Shown: positions 20,201 through 31,697, counted from the stretch's first letter. The stretch is 64,000 nucleotides of DNA from Rhineura floridana (GCF_030035675.1 NC_084497.1:29710437-29774436), one strand, 5' to 3'. Numbers and translations are program-made. The notes: generated by a model from the letters alone, not told the origin.

Positions 20201-20430
20201 TATATAAGAACATAAGAAGAAACTGCTGGATCTGGTTAGTGGTGGCCCCTCTAGTCCGGCCTCCTGTTCTCACAGAGGCCAACCAGGTGACCCAATGGGA
20301 AGCCTCAAGCAGGACCACAGTGCAAGAGCAGCGCTCTCTCCCCCCCTGCGGCTTGTGGCAACTGGCATTCAGAAGTGTAGAGTGTAGCCACCATGGCTAG
20401 TAGCCATTGATAGCTTAATCCCCCTTGAGA
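20200..20430 (-). mobile_element. CR1-like LINE 3' end
   Basis: ATAAGAACATAAGAAGAAAC, TGCTGGATCTGGTTAGTGGT and CCTCCTGTTCTCACAGAGGC, ending in CATGGCTAGTAGCCATTGAT. Confidence 0.8.
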
Positions 20431-20884
20431 TCTACGAAAAGAATTTTAAAAACAGGGACAGGAGAGAAGCAGCTTCTTTCACAATAACGCAGATTGCGCA
20501 GTTTGGGAGGCAAGGAGCCCCTTTCCTGCGACTGAGCCCTGGAGAGAGGCCAGTCTGTTCCCCCAAAGTGGAAACTCCCCTGCGAGGGAGAGCAGGTGTC
20601 CAAGGGAGGAGGGGGGGTTCTGTTAACAATTAACAAGCAACCCTGGTTCGAAAAGGAGGCATTTTTGCAAAAGGAGGTGCCTGCCCCGCTGCCACGTCCA
20701 CAAGGCGATGATAAAAGTCTGAGGTGAAGGCCGACATCTCCCCACGGGGCTGGATGCAGGAGCTGAACTTGATTTACGGCATGCAGGGAGGGGATTGGCC
20801 CTCTCTCGCTCTGGAAACTCTTTGGGTTTTCTTTCTCACGCAGGAGGGAAATGTACATTTCCATGTGAAAGGGTTCCCCAAATT

Positions 20885-21175
20885 CTTCAGTGCAGAGGTG
20901 TAGTCGTCCAGGTCTCAGGGGGTCTTAGACCCCATACTTTTTTGGCAATGGGGTGCCAGCAGGGTCCCTATGTCTCCAGCATCCTACAAGCCAATCAGCA
21001 TAAAAAAAAAGTAAGCCATTGAGAAGAATCTTCTAACATGCTTCCTTGTTCTTTCTTGCTGATTGGAACCAATGAGAGTGAAAGGAGGTGAGTCGGCCAC
21101 CAAGAAGACTCTTCTCAGTAGCTAACATTCTCTTTAATGCTTATTGGCTCCTAGGGATGTCTGTTATTGTGCCAA
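20885..21175. mobile_element. Dispersed palindromic element Y, copy 2
   Basis: GGTCTCAGGGGGTCTTAGAC, CTCCAGCATCCTACAAGCCA and GAGTGAAAGGAGGTGAGTC follow the same order as 10,397-10,700. Confidence 0.75.
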
Positions 21176-21183
21176 GCTCCATG

Positions 21184-21299
21184 CAGAGCTTGGGAAAGTT
21201 ACTTTTTTGAACTACAACTCCCATCAGCCCAATCCAGTGGCCATGCTGGCTGGGGCTGATGGGAGTTGTAGTTCAAAAAAGTAACTTTTCCAAGCTCTG
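21184..21299. repeat. Near-perfect 47-bp inverted repeat (MITE hairpin)
   Basis: Arms 21184-21230 and 21253-21299 are reverse complements with one mismatch in 47, separated by 22 bp. The ends read CAGAGCTTGG. CCATG lies directly outside both ends. Confidence 0.9.
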
Positions 21300-21514
21300 C
21301 CATGGCCCTGAGAAAGGGCCTGCTGGGAAGCCAACAGGAGTCCAAAGTGAACCTGAGCTTAGCCCACCCCACCGAGGAGACTGGGAACAGGTGGAACTCT
21401 GGGTTTCTTCAGCCACCGTCCCAGCAGAAGACCCCCAGTAAGGAACAAGTACAGGCAGAAGGCCTTGAAGATTTCTTCTTGTTGCAATTCCATGTGTGAG
21501 AAGAGGATGAGAGT

Positions 21515-21755
21515 CTGTGAAATGAAGTGGACTGCCTTAAAGTTGATCCTGACTTATGGAGACCCTATGAATAGGGTTTTCATGGTAAGGGGCATTCAGG
21601 GGGGTTCACCATTGCCTCCCTCTGAGGCTGAGAGGCAGTGACTGGCCCAAGGTCACCCAGGGAGCTTCATGGCTGTGTGGGGATTCGAACCCTGGTCTCC
21701 CAGGTCGTAGTCCAACACCTTAACCACTACACCACACTGGCTCTCTCTGGTCTGT
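21515..21755 (-). mobile_element. Sauria-type tRNA SINE
   Basis: On the minus strand it opens GAGAGCCAGTGTGGTGTAGT, GGTTAAGGTGTTGGACTAC, then GGTTCGAATCCCC (B-box) and GGTGACCTTGGGCCAGTCAC. Confidence 0.8.
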
Positions 21756-21759
21756 AGCA

Positions 21760-22150
21760 AGGGCTAAAGTCAAACGGACTGCCCTCCTGTTGGTTCTGGT
21801 GGTAACTGGGACTCACTGATCAGCCTTATTCCTATGGCACCCGTGGATCAAGGGACCTTCTGTGTTTCCTTCCCTCAGGAGGATCATTCCAAACGCAAAG
21901 GACACCAGTTTGCAAGACACACAATTGACCCCATCCCTGCAAATTGCCCATTCAGGAGACCATCATCGATTATGAAAGAGACTCTGCAAACTCTTTTGTC
22001 AGTTTCCTCGATTCAAATCAAGTGTCCCTTTTTAAGACAAAACCATCCAGAGAGACCAAGTCAGAGTAATCAGCCACAGCAAATTTACAGTAATCTCTCC
22101 GCCACCCCACCCCCCAAGTCCACAAAGCCACAATGGATAATTTGTATTGT
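21760..22150. other. Intergenic, no feature recognised
   Basis: A 128-codon frame starts at 21,834 but shows no family motif and runs into a LINE end. Confidence 0.35.
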
Positions 22151-22460
22151 ATTGTGGAACAGCATCTTTGCTGAGATGCAGGACAGATCCCCACTATTTG
22201 TACTTTCCAGAAAGAGTTGAAGGCAGGCATTTTTATTTCGACAAGCTTTTCCAGCTTAATGAAAAGGTCTCACACCTTAGGTGTTTAGATTGCATTGTTT
22301 TAAACCTATCTTGAGTTGTTTCTTTTTTGTAAGTCATTTAAAAACTATTTTTAGTCTTGTTTATGGTATGTTTATCAGTCTCCTTGAGATTCATGCAAAA
22401 GGCAATTTGCAAATTGCTACCAGGTGGCTGTTTTTCATGGCAATATAAATAAACGTTTTT
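22150..22460 (+). mobile_element. L2-like LINE 3' end
   Basis: Coding relic followed by a T-rich 3' region (TTTTAAACCTATCTTGAGTT, AGTCATTTAAAAACTATTTT). Confidence 0.45.
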
Positions 22461-22599
22461 AACTCATTGGTAAATGTTCTGGGGTTAACAGTGAGCAGCG
22501 AAGAAGACAGGTTTGCTGCTGACACCAAATTATTCTGGGTAGTCAAAGGAAAAAGGAATTGTGAGGAGCTCCCAAACGGATCACTCCAAACTGGGCGAA

Positions 22600-22855
22600 T
22601 AGGCAGTAAAATGAGGTTCATAGAGGATCAGGCTACCAGTGAGGACGCCTATTTTCTCCCTCCCCTGTCGGAAGCAGTGTGCCTCTGAATGCCAGTTGCT
22701 GGTGATCACTAGTGGGGAGAGTTGCTCTTGCGCTCAGGTCCTGCTTGGGGACTCCCCATTGGGGCATCTGGCTGGCCACTGTGAGGACAGGACGCTGGAC
22801 TAGGTGAGCCCTCTTATGCCTGATCCAGCTGTGGGGCTCTTCTTAAGTTCTATAA
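22600..22855 (+). mobile_element. CR1-like LINE 3' end
   Basis: GTTGCTCTTGCGCTCAGGTC, CTGGCTGGCCACTGTGAGGA, CAGGACGCTGGACTAGGTGA and GGGGCTCTTCTTAAGTTCT. Confidence 0.85.
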
Positions 22856-22949
22856 TGATGGCCACCAACTTGGATAGCCTTAGATGCATTTGTGTGTGTG
22901 GTTTTCTTTTCACTAATATGCGTTATTTGTTTATTGTGGGTATTTACAC

Positions 22950-23250
22950 ACTGAGTGATCTGGCTCAGTGTAAGGCAGCTTCCTGTGTTTCTATTTAAAT
23001 CAGACCCTTGTTCAGAACTATGAGGCCTAGCATCTTATTTTGTTTTAGGGGGAGGCTGTAGCTCAGTGGCAGAGCATCTTCTTTGCATGCAGAAGGTCCT
23101 GGATTCAATCCTCGAGCACTCTAAGTAGAGGTGGGAAAGACCCCCCTGTCAGAAACTCTGACGGGCTGCTGCCTGTCAGTGCAGACAGCACTGGGCTAAA
23201 TATACCAGGATGATGCCTCAGTATAAGGCAGCATTCCATGCTCCTTTGCT
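22950..23250 (+). mobile_element. tRNA-derived SINE (end of one, linker, full second copy)
   Basis: CAGTGTAAGGCAGCTTCCTG, linker TTGTTCAGAACTATGAGGCC, then A-box TAGCTCAGTGG and B-box GGATTCAATCC. Confidence 0.85.
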
Positions 23251-23724
23251 AGAGAAAAGAAAACTTTTTGCACCTGTAATTTTGATTAGCAGAAACAACA
23301 AATCTTTCTTGAAACATCCAACAGGGATGACCTGAAGTCGGCCCTTGAGAATGCGAACAAATGGTCAACAAGAGATTGCCTCTGAGCATAATAAGAGTGT
23401 CTCATCCTTGCCTCCAGCCACAAGAAGACCCCAAAGGCATCCGGAGTAGGCTGAGGGGGGAGGAGTCTCTCCGAGGCAGGGGCTCAGGGAACGAAAGGCC
23501 AATTCTGATTTTCATAGCCATTCATGGTAATGTGGAATTCTGTTGTGCTTTTTTAAACTGCCACGCAAAAGCCTGGTCAGCTGAAGTGCGGGGGGGGGGA
23601 CTTCCTGATGTTTTGTGCAGATCTTTGGTGAGATAAGCAGCAGTTATGCATGAGTAACCACCGCCTTCCCTCCCTCTGCAGCTCGGGAAAATCCCCTTTG
23701 CTTGGGCTGCGGGTTAGATACTTT

Positions 23725-24290
23725 TTGGGTGGCTAATCTGTGGCCCTCCAGATGTTGCTGGACTCCAACGCTCAGCCATCTGCAACAGCCAGGGTGATCC
23801 CAATGGTTAGCTATGACACATACACCCCGCATTAAAAGAAGGCAGAGTTGTGATGGAGGTGGCTGAAGGCAAATGATGGTCAGAGTCGTGATGGAGGTAG
23901 CTAGGGGCAGTGAAGGTAAGCTATGGTCTAGGTCAGTGATGGGAGACCTTTGGTCTTCCAGGAGTTGCAGGATTGCATCTCTGGCAGCCAGCATGGCCAA
24001 TGGTCAGGGATGCTGGGAGTTGGAGCCCGGAGTTGGGCTCCTTTTGGGAGCAATGGTGGGATATACATTTAATAAACAAATATCTGGAGAGCCACAGTTT
24101 CCCCAGCACGGCATTAAAAGAAGGCAGAGTCACAATGGAGGTAGCTAGGGGACAGAAAAGGCAAGTGATGGTCTAGGTCAGGGCTGGAGGACCTTTGGCC
24201 CTCCAGGTGTTGTAGGACTGCATCTCTGGCAGCCAGCATGGCCAATGGTCAGGGACACCAACGGAGCTGGAATCCAGCGATAGCTTCAGG
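23725..24290 (+). repeat. Tandem array of palindromic MITE with spacer, 3 units
   Basis: Units start near 23,725, 23,936 and 24,180, each with TGGCC(CT)CCAGATGTTG-type arms and the spacer GGCAGAGTTGTGATGGAGGT..AAGTGATGGTCTAG. Confidence 0.75.
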
Positions 24291-24299
24291 GTCATAGGT

Positions 24300-25145
24300 T
24301 AGCCACCCTCCACTTTAGAAGATCTCTAAAGCCAATAAAAGCTAAAAGTCAGGAACAGTCTCCTCCGCAGCTGAGCGGGGCCATTTCCCCTTGAGCAAGA
24401 CAGAGGGGGAGAGTTCAGCTGATGGGGCGCCGCTTTGCAAGCCACATCCACCCTGCCTTGTGCTTCCTCGATGGCGCTGCCTGGGACCCACAGCAGATGC
24501 CAAGGCCACTGGGGTGGGGAATCATTAACCATCGCAAGGCTGGGAAAGTTACGCTGCAGCCAGCTGGGCAAGCAATGAGGGGAGGGGGAATAATTGGGGA
24601 AGAGTGGGGGGAGAGCCAGCTCCGGAACCAAAGTGGCAAGAACAGGCACATCTGGCTTGGGGGGAGGGGAGATGAAGGGAGGCCAGGCCAGGCGCTTCTT
24701 GGACCAGGCAGCAGGTCAGATGAGGAGCCTCGGGCTGGCCCTACTGCCTTGGGAAGCAGAAACCAGGAGGAGGCACTACCTGCCCCACTGTTCTCCCTAA
24801 GCTATCTGCTCTGCCTCTCCGAAGCACCCCTTGGGCAATGGTGGGGGATGCTGCCCCATTGATTCAGCTGGGGATGCCATCTTGCCCTTTGCCTCAGGCA
24901 ACAACATGTCTTGGGTTGGCCCCCCCAGAAGGAGGCTGGGTGGCCGGGCAGGGCTGGAGCCCATCAGGAGTGGGGAGTGGGCAAAGGATAGTTCACTGTC
25001 TTTCAGTGGAGGCTGGCCCAGGAGGGTGAGTGGGGCAGTGCCCAGCCAGCCTACGCCTATCCTCACCAAGCCTCCGCCTGCCTGCCTCTGCACTTAACAA
25101 GTGGTCCAGGAGATGGCCCTGCCTGTCAGCTTCCTCCTCCTCCTT
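24300..25145. other. Intergenic, no feature recognised
   Basis: G+C-rich, with open frames on both strands. No conserved domain or splice pattern is visible. Confidence 0.35.
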
Positions 25146-25149
25146 TCTC

Positions 25150-25600
25150 CTCAAATCAATATGGATATTTGTTTGTTTGTTTGTTAAAATTACATTCCTC
25201 TCTTCCTCCCAGAAGCAGCCCAGGAGGGCAAACAAAAACACTAAAAACACTCTAAAACACCGTAAAGACAGACTTTAATATTACAACAAAACATATTTAA
25301 AAACATATCAAAACAAAACATCTTTAACATCTTTTCAAAAAACTTTTAAAACATCTCAAAAAGCAATTCTAGCATAGATGCAGACTGGGGTGAGGTCTCT
25401 ACTTAAAAGGCTTGTTGAAAGAAGAAGGTCTTCAGTAGGTGCCGAAAAGATGACAAAGATGGCGCCTCTCTAATATTTAAGGGGAAGGAATTCCACAGGT
25501 TTGGTACCACAACATTAAAGGTCCAGTTCCTGTGTTGTGCAGAACGGACTTCCTGATAAGATGGTATCTGCAGGAGGCCCCAGTTCAACCCCCGGCATTT
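25150..25600 (-). mobile_element. L2-like LINE 3' end with ORF2 C-terminal remnant
   Basis: 25403-25588 on the minus strand encodes VVVPNLWNSFPLNIREAPSL and FRHLLKTFFFQQAF, the typical C terminus of an L2-clade reverse transcriptase ORF. An A-rich 3' UTR and a CTCCCAGAAG tail follow. Confidence 0.75.
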
Positions 25601-25650
25601 CTAGTTAAAAGGATTGTCTAGAAGGTGATGGAAAAGACTCTCCAGGCCTG
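25555..25650 (+). mobile_element. tRNA-derived SINE fragment
   Basis: TATCTGCAGGAGGCCCCAGT, TCAACCCCCGGCATTTC and AGTTAAAAGGATT, a SINE variant distinct from the other copies here. Confidence 0.5.
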
Positions 25651-26294
25651 TTCACAAGGCTTCTTAATGTGAGATTGATGCTACTTGCATCCCCTTTTAA
25701 TTCACAGGGTTCACATAACGTTACAGGCAAAGAGAAGAGAGGACACAGTTTTTCCCTTTAAATCCACATTAAACCAATCCAGGAATAATGCGAAAAGTGA
25801 AGGACAAACCATCTCCGCTTCGCAACATTACTCCATGTAGGCGCTTTGCTTCCACTTTTTTGCTGGGCAGGTGGATCCTTGCTTTCAGATACTCCCCTTT
25901 CTCCACCCACTAAACTCTCCATGAATTCCATTTTGCTTCCGGTCACTTAACCAGCCACTTCCCTCTCCCTTGGAGTTTGCTATAGCCTTCCTTCCCCCCC
26001 CAATCAGTTTCATGTCAATTGCACCCCAATGCTCTGCCCTCAGTGGGAGAGGCATGCAATTGACAAGAAACACTGACAAAAACACCCTTCCCCTTCTCCA
26101 TTAGCAATAGTGATTCACCTGAGGGAGTAAAAATGTAAATTTGGAGGCAGGGCACAAACAGCGACACCAATCCTTCCCAGAGGAACACTGGCTGTGTGAG
26201 TGGACAACAGCGGATTTGAAGGTAGGATGTATCAAGATGGCAAAAGCTTCATCTTTACTACGTCTTTCAGCTCCGTGTGATCAAGACCAGTCTG

Positions 26295-26400
26295 TCTCAG
26301 ACCCTGGAGAGCTGCTGCCACTCAGAGCAGGCCATATAGGGTAGACAGACAAAGAGTCTGGCCTGCTCTAGAAAGTTGCCGACGTTCCCAGAACCCCTGT
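26295..26400 (+). mobile_element. SINE 3' fragment
   Basis: ACCCTGGAGAGCTGCTGCCA, then AGACAAAGAGTCTGGCCTGC. Confidence 0.5.
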
Positions 26401-26430
26401 TGTGGGTTTTCTTAAAAGGACAGTCCTAAC

Positions 26431-27104
26431 TGGGGATGGGGAAAGACTTCTGATTCAGTTCTCATTTAATGGGGGATCAGCCAAATCCACACTTTCCAAA
26501 ACAACATGCAGACCAAAGCAGAGCAAAATTTGCCCTTCCCTGAGTTTTGCAGTGCAGTTCTTCAGCCATGTAATGTGTAGAAAATGCATGTCGTGGAGTA
26601 TAGCGTGCATTAAAAAGTATGTATTTGTGAGAATAAAAAAAATGGACTGCCTGCAAGTCGATCCCGACTCATGGCGACCCCACGAATGGGGTTTTCATGG
26701 TAAGGGGTATTCAGAGGTGGTTCACCATTGCCTTCCTCTGAGGCTGAGAGGCAGTGACTGGCCCAAGGTCACCCAGGGAGCTTCGTGGCTGTGTGGGGAT
26801 TCGAACCCTGGTCTCCCAGGTCAGAGTCCAACACCTTAACCACTACGCCACACTGGCTATGCCTGTGAGAACAACAGGTGAAAATGCATTATATTCAGGG
26901 AAATTGCTTTGCAAAGATGTGCATACTGGGAAAAACTGCATACAAAAACGTCATATTAGGAGAAATTTGCACTTTAATGCTGATGAATTTTCATGAGGAC
27001 TTTAAAAAAAAAAAGAAACCTGATATGGAAATGTGGAGAACTGCTTATGATTGGAAAAATGAGAAACTGAGATAAACCGAAATTGAGGAATTTGCCCATC
27101 CCTG
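26431..27104 (+). mobile_element. hAT-like element X split by a Sauria-type SINE
   Basis: Left end TGGGGATGGGGAAAGA and right end TTTGCCCATCCCTG are inverted. Flanks GTCCTAAC and CGCCTAAT look like a decayed 8-bp target duplication. A SINE at 26637-26865 interrupts it. Confidence 0.75.
26637..26865 (-). mobile_element. Sauria-type tRNA SINE nested in element X
   Basis: Reversed copy very similar to 21,515-21,755, with GATTCGAACCCTGGTCTCCC and CTTAACCACTACGCCACACT. Confidence 0.85.
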
Positions 27105-27174
27105 CGCCTAATTTCTTTTGTTCGCCAGGAGATGTCAGCAGTGAGTAATCTTTCCTACAGCAAACTTCTCTTAT

Positions 27175-27365
27175 CCAGTAGGAACATCAGGAGAGGCCAG
27201 CAGTTGGATGAGGCCAAGAGCCTACTCAGGGTAACCCCCACCCTAGTTCACCCAGCGGCCAAGCAGAGGTCTCCGGGAAGCCCACAACCAGGACAAGAGA
27301 CCCTCCTGTTGTTGATGTCTCAGTCACTGGGATTCTGAGCTACAACGGCCTTTGAACGTGGAGTC
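27175..27365 (-). mobile_element. CR1-like LINE 3' end, old
   Basis: AGGAACATCAGGAGAGGCCA, then TGAGGCCAAGAGCCTACTCA and GGGAAGCCCACAACCAGGAC. Confidence 0.6.
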
Positions 27366-27449
27366 TCCATTCAGCAACAATGACTGCTGGCCCCCGCCAA
27401 CTGTGCTCCTGCCACATCATGTGGCAACCATGTGGCCTGGTTGGTGGTG

Positions 27450-27850
27450 ACGCCACCAAGGGCTGCCTGGTTGGCGCTGACCCACGACAGGGCCTTATTA
27501 GTGGTGGATCCCCGTTTGCAGAATGCCCTCCCCAGTGAGGTGTGTCTGTCTCCATCACGACTGACTTTCAGGAGGAAGCTGAAAACTTTCCTTTTGCCCA
27601 GGCCTTTTATGGCTGAATGGGACTGTTCCTGGAAACCTGAAAATTACTGAGGAAATAATGTTTTTAAGTTGTTTTTATAATATTTTAACTGTGTTTTTCA
27701 TGATGTTTTGGAATTTTTAAAAACTGTTTTTAGTATGTTTTTCTTTTCTTTGTTAAATTGTTTTGTTTATGTTTGTCACCCTGGGCACTTTTGGGAGGAA
27801 AGGTGGGATATAAATTCAAACAACAACAACAATAATAATTCTATAAATTA
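27450..27850 (+). mobile_element. L2-like LINE 3' end with ORF2 C-terminal remnant
   Basis: The translation contains HDRALLVVDPRLQNALPSEV and FRRKLKTFLLPRPF, then a T-rich 3' UTR, GGAAAGGTGGGATATAAATT and an (AAC)n/(AAT)n end. Confidence 0.75.
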
Positions 27851-28289
27851 ATTGTGTGAAGAAGGACTCCCTTCTGCAAGTCTTTCACAGCCACCCCGTG
27901 AACATGGTGCCTTTCAGGTGTTGCGAAGCAGCAAGTCCAGAATGCTCCGCCACGTGGGAGCACCCCAGGAAAGTGGGAAGTGTTTATGAGCAGAGATGGA
28001 TGGGATCTGGCAGCAGCTGGGCAGGAACAGGGTCTGGAGAAGCTGCCTTCCTTCACAGCGGAAGGTGGAGGCAGTGCACTCGGTCTGCTGGGTGGATCTG
28101 TCTTGGGGTAACTACCTGCTCCTGCAATCAGACATTTCACACTCACTCAGCCAGGAAATGCAAAGTTAATCATTAAGGCACAAGCTGGCCTCCAGTTTGT
28201 TTGGTGTTTTACAGAGCAAGGGGTGGGGGCCGATCTCTGGACCCTTTGCGGGAGGAGGGGAGGGGAGGACCAGGCAGAGCAGGCACCTA

Positions 28290-28480
28290 AAAGCGTAAGA
28301 AGAGCCCTGGTGGATCGTGCCAAAGGGCCATCTAGTCATGCGTCCAGTGGCCAGTCGCAGCCGGCCAGATGCCTCCGGGAGGCCCACAGGAAACAGCCTC
28401 TCCTGCTCCCAGCGCTTCCTCTGAACCTGGTGGTCCCGTCCGGTCACTGCTTATGAGCATGACCGATAGCCATTGAGGGG
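28290..28480 (-). mobile_element. CR1-like LINE 3' end
   Basis: CGTAAGAAGAGCCCTGGTGG, GCCAAAGGGCCATCTAGTCA and CCTCCGGGAGGCCCACAGGA in reversed orientation. Confidence 0.65.
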
Positions 28481-28489
28481 CCTGTCCTC

Positions 28490-29290
28490 TGAGGGAGGTG
28501 AGGAGCAAAGGGCATACAAAGAGACAGGGCTTTTTTAAAAAAAAACTTTGCTTGATTCTTCATTTCCAAATATATCCGGCATAGGCTGGGCTACAGAGCG
28601 GAAACTCAGAGTGGTCAGGATGGATTGGATCCGGGTTTGCTTTCCTGCACCACCCCACCGTCACAGAGACAGGATGCAGGGGCATTTTTACATATTTAAA
28701 AGAGGCAGGGCATAGACCTATGATGTAACTGTGCATAAAGCGTGCATGTGCTCCCTGCGTAGGTATAGATACAAATTTAGGCCTCTGCTCAAATTTAGGG
28801 GGTGGGAGGGTGCAGGGTCTCACTGGCTCTGCAGCCTACACAGCGACTCAGTAAGCAAAGAGGGTGGGGGATGGAAGGTTTTTAAAAAATGGGGAAGGGG
28901 CAAGAGATCTGGGCCTCAGGCCCCCTGGGCCACCCCCTAACTAACAGCAGCCCTGACAGGATAGCACACTATGATGAGAGCCGTTAGCCGTTTGGGTTGG
29001 GATCTGCAGAGTCCTGGGTTCAAACCTCACCTCTGCCACAGACTCCAGTGAGTCACACATACTCTGAGCCTCAAGGGCTTGAAAAGGAACATGGCTTGCC
29101 TCATGGCATTCCTGAGCAGATGAGCTCAACGGAAACAGGAACAGCAGCAGGGAGAGGATGGGTTGCTGACCCACAGCCTAGCTTGAAAGCAAACCCCGTC
29201 TCTGGGTCTCCCAGCCAGTCTGGTCAGGTGCCTGGTCACAGCGACATGGTTCGACCCGGTTTTTCACTGGAAATGGGGAAGAGCAAGCCC
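28490..29290. other. Intergenic, no feature recognised
   Basis: Neither a conserved frame nor a nameable repeat is seen, apart from a MITE half-arm starting about 29,310. Confidence 0.35.
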
Positions 29291-29524
29291 TAATGCAGCT
29301 GCTTCGGACTACAACTCCCATCAGCTCCAGCCAGCCCGTCCGTGGAATGCAGGGGGTGACGGCAGCATGGCTGCGCCGGCTGGGAGCTGTGCAAATGCAG
29401 GAAGGAAACAAGCAGTCAGCAACCAACCACTTGCTGCCCTTTGAGGACAGCCAAAGACAGCTGCCTCCCTCCGCCGAAAGGGTAGGACCGGCCCTCCCGA
29501 AGCAGTGAGCCCTCACATTGGCAG

Positions 29525-29690
29525 TACATGGCTTCCCCCGCACTAAAGAATCGTGGGAACTGTAGTTTCTGAAGGGCGCTGGGAATGGGAGTTCTGTGAG
29601 AAGTCAACGACAGCTCTCAGGATTCTTTGGGGGAAGCCATGCGTTTTCAATGTGTGTTAAATGTGCTTTAAAAGTATGGTGTGGATGGAG
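29525..29690. mobile_element. Palindromic MITE with ACTACAG..CCCAG motif, copy 4
   Basis: CTAAAGAATCGTGGGAACTG and CTCTCAGGATTCTTTGGGGG as arms, then GTGCTTTAAAAGTATGGTGT as the outer end. Confidence 0.75.
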
Positions 29691-29999
29691 CACAAAGGTC
29701 TTACGGAAGACGGGGAACTGTGCCTCCTCCCCCCCCCGAAAAGATCCTGTGCCTCAGCTCACTCTGGCTCTTCTTGACATCAAGACTACCATAGCCCTCT
29801 ACCCTTCTGGCTTGGAGGGGTCTGGCGTGCAAAAGAGGTCTGGGGGAGGCACTCTTTCTTCTCTTGATGCCAACTGCAAAAATATCTACTGTGGAGGGTT
29901 CTGTTTCCCCCTGGATGCCATCGTCCAATACTGAGCCCGGGGTTTCTCTGAGGTGGAGAAAGCGCACTTCGCACATGCTTAGGGGCATCTTTCATCTTC

Positions 30000-30450
30000 T
30001 GCAGGATTGAGGAGCCTCAGGGCTGAGGCACACTAAATATGGCCCTCCTGGCCTCTCTGTCAGGCCCTTGGGACTCTCTGCAGACGCACCCCTCATGGGC
30101 CCTGCTTTGCAATCCCCCAGGGCTTTTGCTATAATCTGTCCTTGCACTGTGATAATGCCTCTTCCTTGCCCTGATTTTTTTTGGGGGGGGAAGGAATGTA
30201 TGAGCAGTAAAACTCTTGACCTTTGCCTGGCTGGAATGTAGCCTACTATAAAAAGTTTATTTATTTATTTATTTAGATTATTTCATTTATATCCCGCCCT
30301 TCCTCCCAGCAGGAGCCCTGGGCAGAAAAAAAAGGTTAAGGGAGGCACACCTCTAGCTGCACACACTTTTAATGCTGCCCCTTGCTCACCTCTGGCATGT
30401 GGCCCCTGGAAGATTTCCTGAGAGGCGATGTGGCCCTCGGGCTAGGGTTA
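30000..30450. mobile_element. hAT-like element Z, copy 2, with nested LINE tail
   Basis: Same order of blocks as 18,720-19,095. A reversed LINE tail (TTTATTTATT..ATATCCCGCCCTTCCTCC) interrupts it at about 30,255-30,335. Confidence 0.6.
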
Positions 30451-30539
30451 GACGTCAAGTTTTCCATGGAATAAGCCAAGGGGTGCAAAACAGGTCCCTG
30501 AGTTGAGCTCTGGAGGAGCCAGGGAGAGGGTGCACTAAG

Positions 30540-31100
30540 TTTTACTCAGGGCAGGGCCACTGGAATGGACAGACCTCCGCTGGCCGTGGCCATTACTTTC
30601 ACGCAGGACTACCATCGGATGCGACCCTGTGCTTTTCTCAGTCTTTGGTCCCTGGGGGTGGCTGGGCAATGCCAGCGGGACCCTGTCAACCACTGCCTTC
30701 ACTTGCATCTATACATGCACAAGGAGGTGCGCCCTGGGCCTTTTACGTGCTTAGCAAAGCCCCCTACAGCTTCTCTGCAGTCAGTTTTGCCCTGGACCAG
30801 TCCTCCAACTATGCTTTTGGCCCAGTATGCTTTTGTTCCATTCCTAGGGCCTTGCTAGGGAGCGAGCGTGTGTGCACAGCAGACAGCTGGTATTTCTGTA
30901 GCTGGTGCGTTAGATACCGTGCACCCACCCAGGCCTCTCCCATCCAGAGTACGTTCCTGGGTCATGGAGAAGGCAGCCGCAGCCAACAGGTGTGAAGGGC
31001 TTAGGGTCAGGTAGGAGTTTCCGTCCTGGGCAGAGGGGTTTGCGACAGGGCTCCCCCCCCGTCTGTCTGTCTCAGGATCCTGGCCCATGGCAGGCAGCAG
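30540..31100. other. Intergenic, no feature recognised
   Basis: Two overlapping frames of about 100 codons occur, but without family motifs. Confidence 0.35.
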
Positions 31101-31104
31101 CTCC

Positions 31105-31165
31105 GCCTTTCCCCAACCTGGCGCCCTCCATAGGTTTTGGACCTCAACTCCCAGCCAGCATGGTT
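31105..31165. mobile_element. MITE half (GGTGCC type)
   Basis: CCCCAACCTGGCGCCCTCCA, then CTCAACTCCCAGCCAGCATG. Confidence 0.55.
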
Positions 31166-31330
31166 AGACCTACAAAATGAAAACGAGCCAATGGGGACCC
31201 ATCTATCTAGTCCAGCCTCCTGTTCTCCCAGGGGCCAACCAGATGCCCCCAAGGGAAGCCCCCAAAGCAGGACCTGAGCGCAACAGCAACTCCCCCTCCT
31301 GTGGCTTCCAGAAACTGCATGATTGTGTGG
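31165..31330 (-). mobile_element. CR1-like LINE 3' end
   Basis: CCAATGGGGACCCATCTATC, TAGTCCAGCCTCCTGTTCTC and CAGGGGCCAACCAGATGCCC. Confidence 0.7.
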
Positions 31331-31444
31331 CCTCACAGTCAAAATACAGAGAGCAAAAACAATTCCATATATATATATATATACAAACAATTTCAAATCC
31401 AGCACAGATAGACTGGGACGAAGATATCCACTTAAAGGCTTGTT

Positions 31445-31660
31445 AAGAGCCTAAGTGGAGCCCGGCTGCTGGATCAGGCCAACGGGGGCCCACCTAGTCT
31501 GAGATCCTCTTCTCACAGGGGCCAGAGTCCTCTCTGGGGAAGCCTCAAGCAGGACCTGAGCTCAACAGCAACTCTCCCTAGTTGTGATTCCCAGCAACCG
31601 GCATTCGGAGACTCAGTGGTGGAGGCAGAACACAGGAATTGTGACTAGCAGCCTTCGATA
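31445..31660 (-). mobile_element. CR1-like LINE 3' end
   Basis: GGCTGCTGGATCAGGCCAAC, TCCTCTTCTCACAGGGGCCA and GGAAGCCTCAAGCAGGACCT. Confidence 0.75.
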
Positions 31661-31697
31661 GGCGCCTAAAACAGAAAAGAGACCCTGGACATCTGCT

